From Chitinophagales bacterium (GTDB lineage: Bacteria > Bacteroidota > Bacteroidia > Chitinophagales > Chitinophagaceae): a stretch of 64,000 nt of DNA. The DNA lies in assembly GCA_017303335.1 (NCBI GenBank), contig JAFLBK010000005.1, forward strand, positions 1-64,000, read 5' to 3'. Below, in pieces: positions 33,180-41,832 of this stretch. The notes beneath the pieces are model-generated. The model saw nothing but the letters and a program-made list of their open reading frames with translations, did not search any database and had not been told where the DNA came from. Positions within the stretch are counted from its first letter, which is position 1, and every line of letters begins with the position of its first letter. Both the position numbers and the translations under genes were made by a program.

Positions 33180-34850
33180 ATGATAAAAATATATTCCATA
33201 CTGAAGTTCTACCTGGTATTCCTGGTTATACTCTTCTTCTCTCTGTTGTCGTTTCAGTTATTTGCACAGGAGACAAGACAGTTATCGGTAGACAAACCAC
33301 AGGCAATTGCCGATCTCCGCACCAATGAAGGAGCCGCGTTGGTAAATGCCAGGTGGTTCGTGCAGGAAGCGCATGTAAAAGAGATTGCTTTTAAAGCCCC
33401 GGGTCCTGGAACCAATGGCGATGCGATGCCTTTATACCCCACCGGGCCCGCCATAAAAACACATATCATTCATCCGCAGTTGGGCGCCGCCGATTTTGAC
33501 AGGGGATTCAGACCCCTGCAGCCGACCGAACTGGAAACGCGGCAGGGTACCGGCCTCTTATCGTATGTGTGGTATAAGGTGGAGATCAGCATCCCGGCCC
33601 GCATCGGTAAACTCAACACGGCCGGCACAACGGCTGTTTTTGAGATCACAGTGGATGATTACAGCGAGATATGGGTAAACGGGAAACAGATGCAGGGGTT
33701 CGGACAAAGCGGCAATGGATTGGTGGCCGGGTATAATACCAGGAACCGGGTGATCCTTACCAATAATGCGAAGGTTGGCGATCGATTTTCCATCGCTGTG
33801 CTCGGTATCAATGGCCCGCTGGGTAAGATACCGGATAATTATATCTGGGTACGCAATGCGGTGGTGGATTTTTACCAGGAGTTTCCGGTGAATAAAAACG
33901 GGAAGAACATCGGTAACGTCTTTGTTATTGATGAGAAACTGAACAGGGTAATAGCGCCGGGCACCAGCGTGGAGAAAGTGGCCGACGGCTTTTCGTTCAC
34001 CGAAGGGCCCGTATGGCACCCCGATGGATATTTATTATTCAGTGATCCCAATACCAACAGCATTTACCGCTACAACCCGGCCAATCACAACATCACGGTT
34101 TACATGAGTCATAGCGGTTATACCGGTGCCGATATCGGCGAGTATGGTCAGCCCGGAAGTAACGGACTGGCGATTGATAAGGAAGGAAGGCTGATCGTTG
34201 ATCAGCATGGCAACCGGCGGGTGGTTCGGTATGAAAAGAAAGGTCCCCTAACGATTCTGGCGGGTACGATCGGCGGTAAGCGTTTCAACAGCCCCAACGA
34301 CCTGGTCATTAAAAGCGATGGCGCCATTTATTTCACAGATCCGCCTTATGGCCTTCCCGCATTTTTCAGTGACCCACGAAAGGAACTTGACTATTCCGGT
34401 GTATTCATGATCAGGGATGGAAAAGTATCCGTAGTGTCGAAAGATCTTGGCGGACCAAACGGGATCGCTTTTTCGCCCGATGAAAAATACCTCTATGTGA
34501 GCAACTGGGATATCCGCGACATCCATCATACCAAAACATTGTGGCGTTATGAGGTGCAGCCCGATGGCACATTGCGGAACGGGATCGTATTCTTCGATTT
34601 CAGTTTTACGGAAGACGAAGAAGCCCTGGACGGCATCAAGGTGGATAAGGAAGGGAACCTTTTCGTATCGGCTCCGGGCGGCCTGTGGATACTGAATGCC
34701 GAAGGCAAATTGCTTGGAAAAATAGTTACGCCCGAACGGCCGGCGAATATGGCCTGGGGAGATGCGGATGGTAAGACGCTTTACCTGACCGCACACAGCA
34801 GCCTGTATAAGCTACGGGTGCATACCGGCGGCAAATACAGCTGGCAATAA
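33180..34850 (+). CDS. SMP-30/gluconolactonase-like protein with N-terminal sandwich domain
   Basis: The start is placed at the ATG at 33180 (556 residues), giving a signal peptide ending near Phe-Ala-Gln-Glu. Residues about 70-220 resemble a galactose-binding-like jelly roll (Val-Asp-Asp-Tyr-Ser-Glu-Ile-Trp-Val-Asn-Gly). From about 240 an SMP-30 six-blade propeller follows (Phe-Thr-Glu-Gly-Pro-Val-Trp, Asn-Gly-Leu-Ala, Ser-Pro-Asn-Asp-Leu, Gly-Pro-Asn-Gly-Ile-Ala). SMP-30 enzymes are Ca-dependent lactonases. The periplasmic substrate is probably a sugar lactone. Confidence 0.9.
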   Translation: MIKIYSILKFYLVFLVILFFSLLSFQLFAQETRQLSVDKPQAIADLRTNEGAALVNARWFVQEAHVKEIAFKAPGPGTNGDAMPLYPTGPAIKTHIIHPQLGAADFDRGFRPLQPTELETRQGTGLLSYVWYKVEISIPARIGKLNTAGTTAVFEITVDDYSEIWVNGKQMQGFGQSGNGLVAGYNTRNRVILTNNAKVGDRFSIAVLGINGPLGKIPDNYIWVRNAVVDFYQEFPVNKNGKNIGNVFVIDEKLNRVIAPGTSVEKVADGFSFTEGPVWHPDGYLLFSDPNTNSIYRYNPANHNITVYMSHSGYTGADIGEYGQPGSNGLAIDKEGRLIVDQHGNRRVVRYEKKGPLTILAGTIGGKRFNSPNDLVIKSDGAIYFTDPPYGLPAFFSDPRKELDYSGVFMIRDGKVSVVSKDLGGPNGIAFSPDEKYLYVSNWDIRDIHHTKTLWRYEVQPDGTLRNGIVFFDFSFTEDEEALDGIKVDKEGNLFVSAPGGLWILNAEGKLLGKIVTPERPANMAWGDADGKTLYLTAHSSLYKLRVHTGGKYSWQ

Positions 34851-34878
34851 TAACATACATAATACCAAACAGAAAAAC

Positions 34879-35493
34879 ATGAAACAACATAAACGAACCG
34901 GTACAATCGCCCTGATCTTGCTCTGCGTTACCATCGCTTGTTCGGCGCAGCAGAATAAATTTCTCTTCACCACGGGTGTAGGTCTTATTAAATCACCGGG
35001 TCGACTCAGTAACGTACTTCATCCATCCGTCGCTTTCAACTCGGGGCTGGAGTATACGGGTAAAACAAACTGGTTCGCCCAGGTTACGCTCGACTTCAAC
35101 AGCCTGAAATACGATCAGCGGAACCTCGATGCGAATTCACCCTACCTGTTCCAGCGTACCAGCAGTTCGCTGATACAGGGAGCCGTCAGCGGTGGGTATA
35201 ATATCTATTTGGGACGAAAGAACAAATGGTTGCTTTCCCCGTATGCAGGCGGCGGGTATCTTAATATCGGCGAGCCCAGGCTTGTACGGAAAGAAGAGAA
35301 TGTCTTCCGGCAACAAGTGATCCGGATGGGAGGAATATTTGGCAAGGCCGGCTACCGTGTCGGTTACAAAACGAAGATAAAATTCCTCCAGACGATCTAC
35401 CTCGACGCGTCGTGGTGGCAGTCGCCGGTAACGGTCCAGGGCGCCCGATTGCAGGGGCTTTCCCTTTTTATCGGAACAAGAATGAGTATGTAA
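34879..35493 (+). CDS. outer-membrane beta-barrel protein
   Basis: The 204-residue product has a signal peptide ending in Cys-Ser-Ala-Gln. The mature part has about eight alternating amphipathic strands and a C-terminal Phe-Ile-Gly-Thr-Arg-Met-Ser-Met strand, as in small porin-like OmpW/OMP_b-brl proteins. It lies 28 nt after the SMP-30 gene with no terminator between, so it is likely in the same operon. Confidence 0.8.
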   Translation: MKQHKRTGTIALILLCVTIACSAQQNKFLFTTGVGLIKSPGRLSNVLHPSVAFNSGLEYTGKTNWFAQVTLDFNSLKYDQRNLDANSPYLFQRTSSSLIQGAVSGGYNIYLGRKNKWLLSPYAGGGYLNIGEPRLVRKEENVFRQQVIRMGGIFGKAGYRVGYKTKIKFLQTIYLDASWWQSPVTVQGARLQGLSLFIGTRMSM

Positions 35494-35503
35494 AAACGAA
35501 ATC

Positions 35504-35932
35504 ATGATGTATATGAAAAAAATTGTGTTGCCGGTTCTGGCGGCCATGATCCTTTTGGCAGCCTGCAGGAAAAACAACACCCCGGATCTTGTACTGAATG
35601 AACTGCCCGACAGTACGGCTATTCCGCAGGCAGTAGGTGTGTTCAACAACGGCCCTTACGGAACGGTAAGCGGAACGGCAAAAGTGCTTTTGACCGGTAC
35701 CCGGTATGAGCTTAAGCTGATGAACCTGAGCAGCAGCAATGGCCCCGATCTGCGGGTTTATCTTTCCCGGGAAATGCTCCCCGTGAATTTCATTGATCTC
35801 GGTGCCCTCAAAGCAACGGGCGGTAACCAGGTGTACGAGATCCCCGGAACACCCGATCTTTCACAGTATAAATATGCGCTGGTGCATTGCAGGCGTTATA
35901 ACCATCTTTTTGGCTGGGCCTTATTGCAATAA
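35504..35932 (+). CDS. DM13-domain lipoprotein
   Basis: The 142-residue product has the lipobox Leu-Leu-Ala-Ala-Cys (about Cys21). The DM13 domain is seen as Gly-Thr-Ala-Lys-Val-Leu, Gly-Pro-Asp-Leu-Arg-Val-Tyr-Leu-Ser, Asp-Leu-Gly-Ala-Leu-Lys and a final Val-His-Cys-Arg-Arg-Tyr...Phe-Gly-Trp-Ala. The conserved cysteine is thought to give DM13 a redox role. It begins 10 nt after the barrel gene. Confidence 0.9.
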   Translation: MMYMKKIVLPVLAAMILLAACRKNNTPDLVLNELPDSTAIPQAVGVFNNGPYGTVSGTAKVLLTGTRYELKLMNLSSSNGPDLRVYLSREMLPVNFIDLGALKATGGNQVYEIPGTPDLSQYKYALVHCRRYNHLFGWALLQ

Positions 35933-35946
35933 GCGTTAAAACGTGT

Positions 35947-36636
35947 ATGAACAATAAAACCATCATTATAACCGGCGCTTCCGGAAATATGGGGCAGGCG
36001 GTGGTCAGGCAATTCCTGATGAAAGGATACCATGTTGTGGGTACCATCGCTCCCCATGATCCCGTTCCGTTCGAAATCAAACATCCGCAGCTCGAAAAGC
36101 CTGTGGTGGACCTCACCAGTGAAGAAGCCTCTGAACAACTTGTACAGCGGGTCGTTTCAAAATACGGAACCATCGATGCGGCCGTGCTCACCGTTGGCGG
36201 ATTTGCCATGGGAGATATTGCCCACACCAGCACCGCGGATGTATTGCACCAGTACCGGTTGAATTTTGAAACAGCCTACAACATTGTACGCCCTTGTTTT
36301 TTGCAGATGATGCGGCAGGGATGGGGAAGGATATTCCTGGTTGGCTCAAAGCCCGGGCTGCGGGCCGAAGATGGCAACGGTATGGTCGCGTATGGATTGG
36401 CGAAATCACTGATCTTCCGACTGGCAGAGTTGCTGAATGAAGAGGCGAGGGGATGCGGGGTTGTAACGTCGGTACTGGTACCCGGAACTATCGATACACC
36501 GCAGAACAGGCAATCGATGCCCCAGGCGGATTTCAGCAAGTGGATCAAGCCGGAAACCATCGCTTCCGTCATCAGTTTCTATTGCTCGGCCCCTACTTCA
36601 TCGATCCGTGAGCCGGTAATTAAATTATATGATTAG
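35947..36636 (+). CDS. SDR-family oxidoreductase
   Basis: The 229-residue product is a classical short-chain dehydrogenase/reductase. The nucleotide-binding Gly-Ala-Ser-Gly-Asn-Met-Gly lies at residues 10-16, Val-Gly-Gly-Phe replaces Asn-Asn-Ala-Gly, and the active-site Tyr-Gly-Leu-Ala-Lys lies near residue 155. Val-Gly-Ser-Lys supplies the catalytic serine. The substrate is unknown. It is last in the presumed YHS-YHS operon, before a good terminator. Confidence 0.9.
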   Translation: MNNKTIIITGASGNMGQAVVRQFLMKGYHVVGTIAPHDPVPFEIKHPQLEKPVVDLTSEEASEQLVQRVVSKYGTIDAAVLTVGGFAMGDIAHTSTADVLHQYRLNFETAYNIVRPCFLQMMRQGWGRIFLVGSKPGLRAEDGNGMVAYGLAKSLIFRLAELLNEEARGCGVVTSVLVPGTIDTPQNRQSMPQADFSKWIKPETIASVISFYCSAPTSSIREPVIKLYD

Positions 36637-36659
36637 CGCAGGTAAGGAGTGTTTGTAAA

Positions 36660-36688
36660 AGCCGGAGCTGTATGCCCGGCTTTTTTTT
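36660..36688 (+). terminator. intrinsic terminator after SDR gene
   Basis: AGCCGG pairs with CCGGCT around a ten-base loop and a run of eight T follows directly. It separates the upstream operon from the CoaB promoter 20 nt downstream. Confidence 0.85.
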
Positions 36689-36708
36689 GCCGGTTATTTA
36701 CCGTGCGC

Positions 36709-36753
36709 TGTAAAGCCAGCGACAGTTTTTTTGCCGTACACGAAATAGATTTG
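36709..36753 (+). promoter_or_regulatory. class-II promoter of CoaB-like gene
   Basis: The dyad TGTAAA-GCCA-GCGACA (36709-36724) is followed after 21 nt by TAGATTTG (36746-36753), a perfect TAnnTTTG element. The ATG is 19 nt beyond. The -33 element is absent, as expected when an activator takes its place. Confidence 0.8.
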
Positions 36754-36772
36754 GTACATAAAATGGAAACGC

Positions 36773-37474
36773 ATGAAAAACATGTTTAAAAACAAAAAAG
36801 TACTGATCACGGCGGGCCCTACCCGGGAAGCGATTGACCCGGTGCGCTATATCAGCAATCATTCCAGTGGCAAAATGGGGTATGCCATTGCCGGAAAATT
36901 CCTGGAACAGGGGGCCGAAGTGATCCTCGTATCCGGGCCGGTGGCGATCGGGTTGCAGCACCCCAACCTCAGGATCGTACAGGTGAATACCGCCACCGAA
37001 ATGGACCTTGCCTGCTGCAGGTATTATGAGCAACTGGATGTGGTGGTGTTCGCGGCGGCCGTTGCTGATTACCGGCCTGCATATATCGCCAGTCATAAAA
37101 TAAAGAAGGACGACGCTTCCTTTACGATCCGGATGGTGAAAAATGTTGACCTGGCATACGAGTTTGGAAAAGTGAAATCCGCCCGGCAGGTATCGGTAGG
37201 ATTCGCCTTAGAAACCAACGACGAACTGAGCAACGCCATCGGCAAACTTCACAAAAAGAATTTTGACATGATCGTGCTGAATTCGATGAACGACGACCAG
37301 GCGGGATTCGGGTATGATACCAATAAGATAAGCATCATCCGTTCCGACCATTCGCGGATAGATTACGGATTAAAGAGCAAGGAGGCGGTTGCGGAAGATA
37401 TTGTGTATGAAACGGCAAACATGATGCAGCTGAAAGATGAACTGCTGCTTCAGCGCATTCCTATGAGCGCCTGA
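36773..37474 (+). CDS. stand-alone CoaB-like phosphopantothenoylcysteine synthetase domain
   Basis: The 233-residue product matches only the CoaB half of CoaBC. The substrate loop is Ile-Thr-Ala-Gly-Pro-Thr-Arg-Glu-Ala-Ile-Asp-Pro-Val-Arg, followed by Ser-Asn-His-Ser-Ser-Gly-Lys-Met-Gly, then Ala-Ala-Ala-Val-Ala-Asp-Tyr and Asn-Asp. CoaB joins cysteine to phosphopantothenate using a nucleotide triphosphate, in coenzyme A synthesis. The CoaC flavoprotein half is missing, and the gene has the promoter of the redox regulon. It may therefore be a paralogue with a changed role. Confidence 0.88.
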   Translation: MKNMFKNKKVLITAGPTREAIDPVRYISNHSSGKMGYAIAGKFLEQGAEVILVSGPVAIGLQHPNLRIVQVNTATEMDLACCRYYEQLDVVVFAAAVADYRPAYIASHKIKKDDASFTIRMVKNVDLAYEFGKVKSARQVSVGFALETNDELSNAIGKLHKKNFDMIVLNSMNDDQAGFGYDTNKISIIRSDHSRIDYGLKSKEAVAEDIVYETANMMQLKDELLLQRIPMSA

Positions 37475-37499
37475 TCCATTATTCGTGGGAGGATAAAGA

Positions 37500-37525
37500 A
37501 CCGGCACCGAACATGCCGGTTTTAT
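37500..37525. terminator. bidirectional terminator between convergent genes
   Basis: AACCGGCA pairs with TGCCGGTT around a seven-base loop, followed by TTATT. It sits between the ends of the CoaB-like gene and the leftward five-gene operon, and overlaps the stop codon of the last gene of that operon. Confidence 0.7.
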
Positions 37526-38382
37526 TGTGTGCAACCGGTACCGCAGGCGATGATCGTGGACGCGGGCCGGAACAGTTGAAGGGAAGAGATAGGCCGGATA
37601 TTCTTCATGTCAGCCACATACATCAGGGTCCAGTCTCCGTACTGCACCAGCCTGGCTTCCAGTTCCACAGGCTCGGCTACATAATCCTGCACTGCTTTAT
37701 TGATATCGATGCCCGTAGAAGATACCAGGATATAGTAATTACTCTCACCCTTATCATTCCATACATGCATCATGGGTGGAATGCCGCCGAGGATACAGCG
37801 AATGGCGCAATCGCGGTGAACCTTTCCCTCACCCGGCTTCATTACGCCGAAATAACATTTGGGGTCGATGATCTCACCTTTCACTTTGCGGAATCCCAGG
37901 TCTTTTTGCACGGTCGCTGTTTCTGCCGTCCTGCCGGGAACGATCTTTACGGAAGCGATTTCGTTGCTGCTTACCTGCATGATCGTTCTCCCATCGGTGT
38001 AGAGTAAGGTTCCTTTCAGGATAACCTGTTTATGATCCAGGGAGGTTTTATGCTCGATTTCAATTTCCCGGATAATGCCGTTTGCGCCGTGTTTGCCATA
38101 ACCTACCAACGGAATGCTGATGTAGGAGGTGTTTCCCCAGATATCGTTTCCGGCGTTCACCCGGAGCATGGGGACGGGGTCTTTGAAATAAACGCCCGTT
38201 ACTTCGGTGAGTTTTCCGAATTCGAAGCTGGCCGTACTAAATCTTTTTTGCAGCCATGCGAGCATAGCGCCTGTCAGGAGCACGACGGGTAAGATGGTCA
38301 GCAGCACCCTTTTTACATGCCTGGCAAATCCCTGCGGAGCCTTCGGCATCCATCCGATATAAAATTCGTTGTTCATTGTCAT
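37522..38382 (-). CDS. membrane-anchored protein with C-terminal OB-like part, last gene of Rieske operon
   Basis: The start is placed at the ATG at 38382, which shares one base with the TGA of the upstream gene (TGATG), indicating coupling. A single membrane helix lies at about residues 27-45. The soluble part contains Ile-Asp-Pro-Lys-Cys-Tyr-Phe-Gly-Val and His-Arg-Asp-Cys-Ala-Ile-Arg-Cys, a pattern of three cysteines likely to bind metal or cofactor. No family is assigned. Its coupling to the Rieske/ferric-reductase-like protein suggests a shared electron-transfer role. Confidence 0.78.
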   Translation of the reverse strand: MTMNNEFYIGWMPKAPQGFARHVKRVLLTILPVVLLTGAMLAWLQKRFSTASFEFGKLTEVTGVYFKDPVPMLRVNAGNDIWGNTSYISIPLVGYGKHGANGIIREIEIEHKTSLDHKQVILKGTLLYTDGRTIMQVSSNEIASVKIVPGRTAETATVQKDLGFRKVKGEIIDPKCYFGVMKPGEGKVHRDCAIRCILGGIPPMMHVWNDKGESNYYILVSSTGIDINKAVQDYVAEPVELEARLVQYGDWTLMYVADMKNIRPISSLQLFRPASTIIACGTGCTQ

Positions 38383-39428
38383 CAATTACTGGGTTGTGAA
38401 ATAACGGTGCCCGGTCTTTCCGATCCTTCGGGAAACGGAGATGGATTCAGCCAGACCCTGTTCCCCTCGATCCGCACATCATAGGTACTCACCCGCTCTT
38501 TGAAGGGCGGAGGGGATTGTCCGTTGTTGGGTAAATACTGGTAACCATGCCAGGGGCAGGTAATGCATCCATCGATTATTTTTCCTTCACCCAGTGGCCC
38601 GCCCTGGTGCTTGCATACATTGTGAATGGCATACAGGGTATCACCGAAGCGGTAAACTGCGATCCGTTCGCTGTTTACACAGAATATTTTGGCCCGGTTG
38701 TCTTCGATCTCATTTACATCGCATACACTTACAAATCCATTCACGGCCGGATCAAAGAGGCTGTTATCTTTTTTGACTTCCCTGGTACCGGCCACCAGGT
38801 GAAGGGTAAGAACCGCTGCCGCTCCCAGTGCTATCAGCAGCACAAATGCCGGATGACGCTCGTATTGTATAGCGCCCAGCATCACGTGCATCAGTACGAG
38901 GAAGTAAGCGCCGTAAACAAACATGTGCAGTGTCTTCCAGGTTTTGGGCGACAGGTTGTGCAGCCAGAAATCGTGGCTGGTAATGGCCATCAGGAAAAAG
39001 ATGACCAGGGCAAAGAAGCCCAGGGCCTGGAAGGGAAAGCCTCCTGCGGAATTATAATTCACGTTTGAGGTGAAGAGAGATACAAGAGGATTCACATTAC
39101 TCAACGCATGAAAATGAATGATGCTGAAAATGCCGTGTGTGGCCGCCAGAACGAACATGGTTACGCCGAGGTGACGGCGGTTGTACAGCAGCGACAGGAA
39201 TTTCCGGTTGATCCTGCTCAACGGGCCGATGCAGAGGATCACGTGCAGGATCAGCAGGGCCAGTGTGGACGTTGACCGGATCAATACCGTTTCGAACGTA
39301 TACTCCGGGTTGAAAATGGCCGTCACCAAAATGAATGTCGACAGGTAGATACAGCAGAATCCGAAGATCAGCCAATCGTACTGTTTTTTCTGCCTGTTCC
39401 ACCCGATGGCCTGGTATGATACGCCCAT
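38382..39428 (-). CDS. ferric-reductase-like membrane domain fused to Rieske [2Fe-2S] domain
   Basis: The 348-residue product has six membrane helices in residues 18-213 with haem-ligand-type histidines (His62, His98, His168, His181). That is the layout of ferric-reductase/YedZ-like membrane domains. Residues 225-335 form a Rieske domain with Cys272-Lys-His274 and Cys291-Pro-Trp-His294 as cluster ligands. The fusion would pass electrons between membrane haems and a [2Fe-2S] cluster. The partner is unknown and may be the downstream cysteine-rich anchored protein. Confidence 0.9.
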   Translation of the reverse strand: MGVSYQAIGWNRQKKQYDWLIFGFCCIYLSTFILVTAIFNPEYTFETVLIRSTSTLALLILHVILCIGPLSRINRKFLSLLYNRRHLGVTMFVLAATHGIFSIIHFHALSNVNPLVSLFTSNVNYNSAGGFPFQALGFFALVIFFLMAITSHDFWLHNLSPKTWKTLHMFVYGAYFLVLMHVMLGAIQYERHPAFVLLIALGAAAVLTLHLVAGTREVKKDNSLFDPAVNGFVSVCDVNEIEDNRAKIFCVNSERIAVYRFGDTLYAIHNVCKHQGGPLGEGKIIDGCITCPWHGYQYLPNNGQSPPPFKERVSTYDVRIEGNRVWLNPSPFPEGSERPGTVISQPSN

Positions 39429-39430
39429 GA

Positions 39431-39868
39431 TTAAAAATTTACACGGTCAATGACCTGGTGATGAATAATATCATACAGTATAAACCCGGGTATCGTGGAC
39501 AGGTCGTTCTTCAGCGGGAAATAAAATGTTCCTTTCCCTTCGATCCGGCCGATCAGGCTGTTACTGGTAACCGAAGCAGATGGCCCGCTTGCCAGGTATA
39601 TGAGCGCTGATGGACTCGAAAGGCCGCTTTTGCTGATCCATTCCAGTTGAAGAGAACTGCGTTTATTATCGCTCCGCAGGTTAACTGTATAATTCTTTTT
39701 TTGCAACGAGTAAAGTATTTCAGGCAATGCGGCCGTTTTGTCCACCGCTGCAGGTTCGGTTATGGGATTGGCCGGTATTGCCAACCAGCCGGTCACGATC
39801 CCGGCGGGAACAAGGAACAGCAATACAGTCCATACACGTGCATGTTTTTTTCTGAGGCCGCTGGTCAT
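39431..39868 (-). CDS. small membrane-anchored protein of unknown function
   Basis: The start is placed at the ATG at 39868 (145 residues), which overlaps the stop of the upstream gene by four bases (ATGA). One membrane segment (about residues 15-33) is followed by a beta-rich domain containing Pro-Ser-Ala-Leu-Ile-Tyr-Leu-Ala-Ser-Gly-Pro. The operon position between the small membrane protein and the Rieske fusion suggests a subunit or assembly factor. No family is recognised. Confidence 0.75.
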   Translation of the reverse strand: MTSGLRKKHARVWTVLLFLVPAGIVTGWLAIPANPITEPAAVDKTAALPEILYSLQKKNYTVNLRSDNKRSSLQLEWISKSGLSSPSALIYLASGPSASVTSNSLIGRIEGKGTFYFPLKNDLSTIPGFILYDIIHHQVIDRVNF

Positions 39869-40104
39869 GGATCCTGTTTTTTTTGAGTGCGGGCATTCGC
39901 TGCATTGAGCCATTTCTTCAACAGCAGGGGCCAGAACACAATGCAACCCGGAAGAATCATTATCCTGAAACCAGGGCCCGACCCATGCGCTCCTTCATCG
40001 GTCTTTTCAATGCCTGCCAGGAGAAAGGCGGTACTGAAAATAAATCCGAGCAGCAGGTAGATGCCCGCTGTAGTCAGAATGCTGTGTATGATAAGAGTGC
40101 CCAT
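39865..40104 (-). CDS. small two-helix membrane protein
   Basis: The 79-residue product has two hydrophobic helices (about residues 8-30 and 46-63) separated by a Gly/His-rich polar loop (Glu-Gly-Ala-His-Gly-Ser-Gly-Pro-Gly) and ends in a basic tail. It starts 3 nt after the subtilase stop and overlaps the next start. The loop histidine could be functional, but this is conjecture. Confidence 0.75.
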   Translation of the reverse strand: MGTLIIHSILTTAGIYLLLGFIFSTAFLLAGIEKTDEGAHGSGPGFRIMILPGCIVFWPLLLKKWLNAANARTQKKQDP

Positions 40105-40107
40105 GCG

Positions 40108-41763
40108 TTAATTTTCTACGAGCAAAACACTGTTGAATCCGCTGTGGCCATCGGGTTCGCGGTATGGATTGTCTACATCTTCCATCCACATGGTATCGTC
40201 CAGGAAGAATTTATACTGGTACTTGCCTGCGGGTAACAGGGGGATCTCTATTTTCCAGATGCCATTCATGCCCGGCTCCAGCAGCAGCACATCCTGCGCC
40301 CAGTGATTGAAACTTCCGGCCAGTGATATCTGCTGGGCGCAGTCATTGTGGATATAGAATTCGATGGTTTTTTTCGTTTTGTTGATCCGGGGCGATACAA
40401 TCGGTTTCATGATGAATGATCTTTTCAGAATTTTTAATAATGACCTCCTGGGCTGCACCAGGCCATAACCCTGCCGTTCAGCCGGCAATCCTTCCAGGCG
40501 CATTGCCGTAGAGAAAAGTGTGTTTCGTATCATGGCCGGGGTGAGCGATGGTTCGGCTTCGAGCAGTTGGGCGATCACCGCACATACGATGGGCGCCGCG
40601 AAAGAAGTACCATCCACGTGCATGTAATCCGGGGAGATGTATTTACACTGCTGTATCCGGTGTACTATTAATTTACGGATACCTGCGGTATCTGCGCAGT
40701 TCCCTATTTCTTCCCCGAGCTGCGTTTTTGCATGTTCCTTCCGTAAAACCGAGCGGATATCCGCGTCTCCCGCTTCCAGGATGGCATGCAGCGCTTTGGA
40801 TTCTGCGTGCTCCCGGGTGCCCGGCAGGATCGGGGCGGCAATCCAAATGGCGTGGGCCAGCAACTCCGGCTTCATCAAACCATCCACGGTTCTTCCGTAG
40901 TTTGAGTGATACAGTTTTCCGGGTGAACGGGTGAATGTATTCTCGTCATCCACGCCGCCGATGGAGATCACATTCAGGGCGTTGGCTGGTGGTTTGATGG
41001 AGTCGTTTTCATTATTGCCCACAGCGGCGATCACCACGATGCCTGCTTCAACCAGGCGTTCGGCCAGTATATCTACCTCGCTGTCTTTGTATGAACAGGC
41101 CTCGTCATCGCCGATGCTCATGTTTACGATGCGGATATTGTATTTTTTATGATGGCGCAGCACCCATTTCAACGCCTTGCAGATATTGGTGGCGCTGATG
41201 CGTTGCTGTTCATCCTGCACTTTCAGCAGTACCAGTTCGGCATCACTGGCGATTCCTTTATACAAACCATGACTGCAATAACCATCTCCGGCGCATACCA
41301 CGCTCGTCATCGTACCATGCCAGGCAGATGGATGCGGCTTGCTGAAGAAACGCTTTGTACGGGATGGATCGCTGATGTCGACCATTTTTTTAATCCGCTT
41401 TGAATGGGCGTGCAGATCGGGATGCAGATAAAATCCGCTGTCGATGAAACAAATCGTTACGCCTTTGCCTGTATACCGCGGGTCGGCATCGAGCCGGAGA
41501 CCGGTAGGGAGTATGATAAAGTCATCCGCGCTTTTGATGGGAAAATGCGGACCGGCTTCCGGCAGCACCCGCTGTTCGATCACGATGGTAGTGTGATAGT
41601 AATCGACACAGCGGCTGCAAACGCCATCCTGTTCGCTCCAGGACGGATTCTGTTCCTTTATTTTTTCCAGTACTTTTTTCTCGCTGTCGATGTGGAAACG
41701 GTAGTACAACCGGTCGACCGTATCCCTGCACAGCGGGCATATGATGGTATTTGACGTTTCCAT
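40108..41763 (-). CDS. S8 subtilase with zinc-ribbon-like N-terminus and C-terminal glycogen-binding (AMPK/CBM48) domain
   Basis: The 551-residue product has no signal peptide. Residues 1-60 contain Cys9-Pro-Leu-Cys12 and Cys49-Ser-Arg-Cys52, a probable zinc ribbon. The S8 triad is Asp108 (Phe-Ile-Asp-Ser-Gly), His149 (His-Gly-Thr) and Ser387 (Gly-Thr-Ser-Phe-Ala-Ala-Pro), with oxyanion Asn250. An insertion of about 70 residues precedes the serine motif. Residues 457-551 match the AMPK-type glycogen-binding fold (Ala-Gly-Ser-Phe-Asn-His-Trp, Gly-Lys-Tyr-Gln-Tyr-Lys-Phe). It may cleave proteins on glycogen inside the cell. It heads a five-gene operon. Confidence 0.92.
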   Translation of the reverse strand: METSNTIICPLCRDTVDRLYYRFHIDSEKKVLEKIKEQNPSWSEQDGVCSRCVDYYHTTIVIEQRVLPEAGPHFPIKSADDFIILPTGLRLDADPRYTGKGVTICFIDSGFYLHPDLHAHSKRIKKMVDISDPSRTKRFFSKPHPSAWHGTMTSVVCAGDGYCSHGLYKGIASDAELVLLKVQDEQQRISATNICKALKWVLRHHKKYNIRIVNMSIGDDEACSYKDSEVDILAERLVEAGIVVIAAVGNNENDSIKPPANALNVISIGGVDDENTFTRSPGKLYHSNYGRTVDGLMKPELLAHAIWIAAPILPGTREHAESKALHAILEAGDADIRSVLRKEHAKTQLGEEIGNCADTAGIRKLIVHRIQQCKYISPDYMHVDGTSFAAPIVCAVIAQLLEAEPSLTPAMIRNTLFSTAMRLEGLPAERQGYGLVQPRRSLLKILKRSFIMKPIVSPRINKTKKTIEFYIHNDCAQQISLAGSFNHWAQDVLLLEPGMNGIWKIEIPLLPAGKYQYKFFLDDTMWMEDVDNPYREPDGHSGFNSVLLVEN

Positions 41764-41767
41764 GATG

Positions 41768-41812
41768 CAAAAGAAATACGATCAGGTAAAAGCGGTTGTC
41801 GGCTGGATGACT
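41768..41812 (-). promoter_or_regulatory. class-II promoter of subtilase operon
   Basis: Read leftward, the dyad is AGTCAT-CCAG-CCGACA (41812-41797), then 21 nt, then TTCTTTTG (41775-41768). The G of the -7 element is only four bases from the ATG, so the transcript is predicted to be leaderless or nearly so. Confidence 0.75.
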
Positions 41813-41832
41813 GTTGGGAAGGATTGCCGGAA

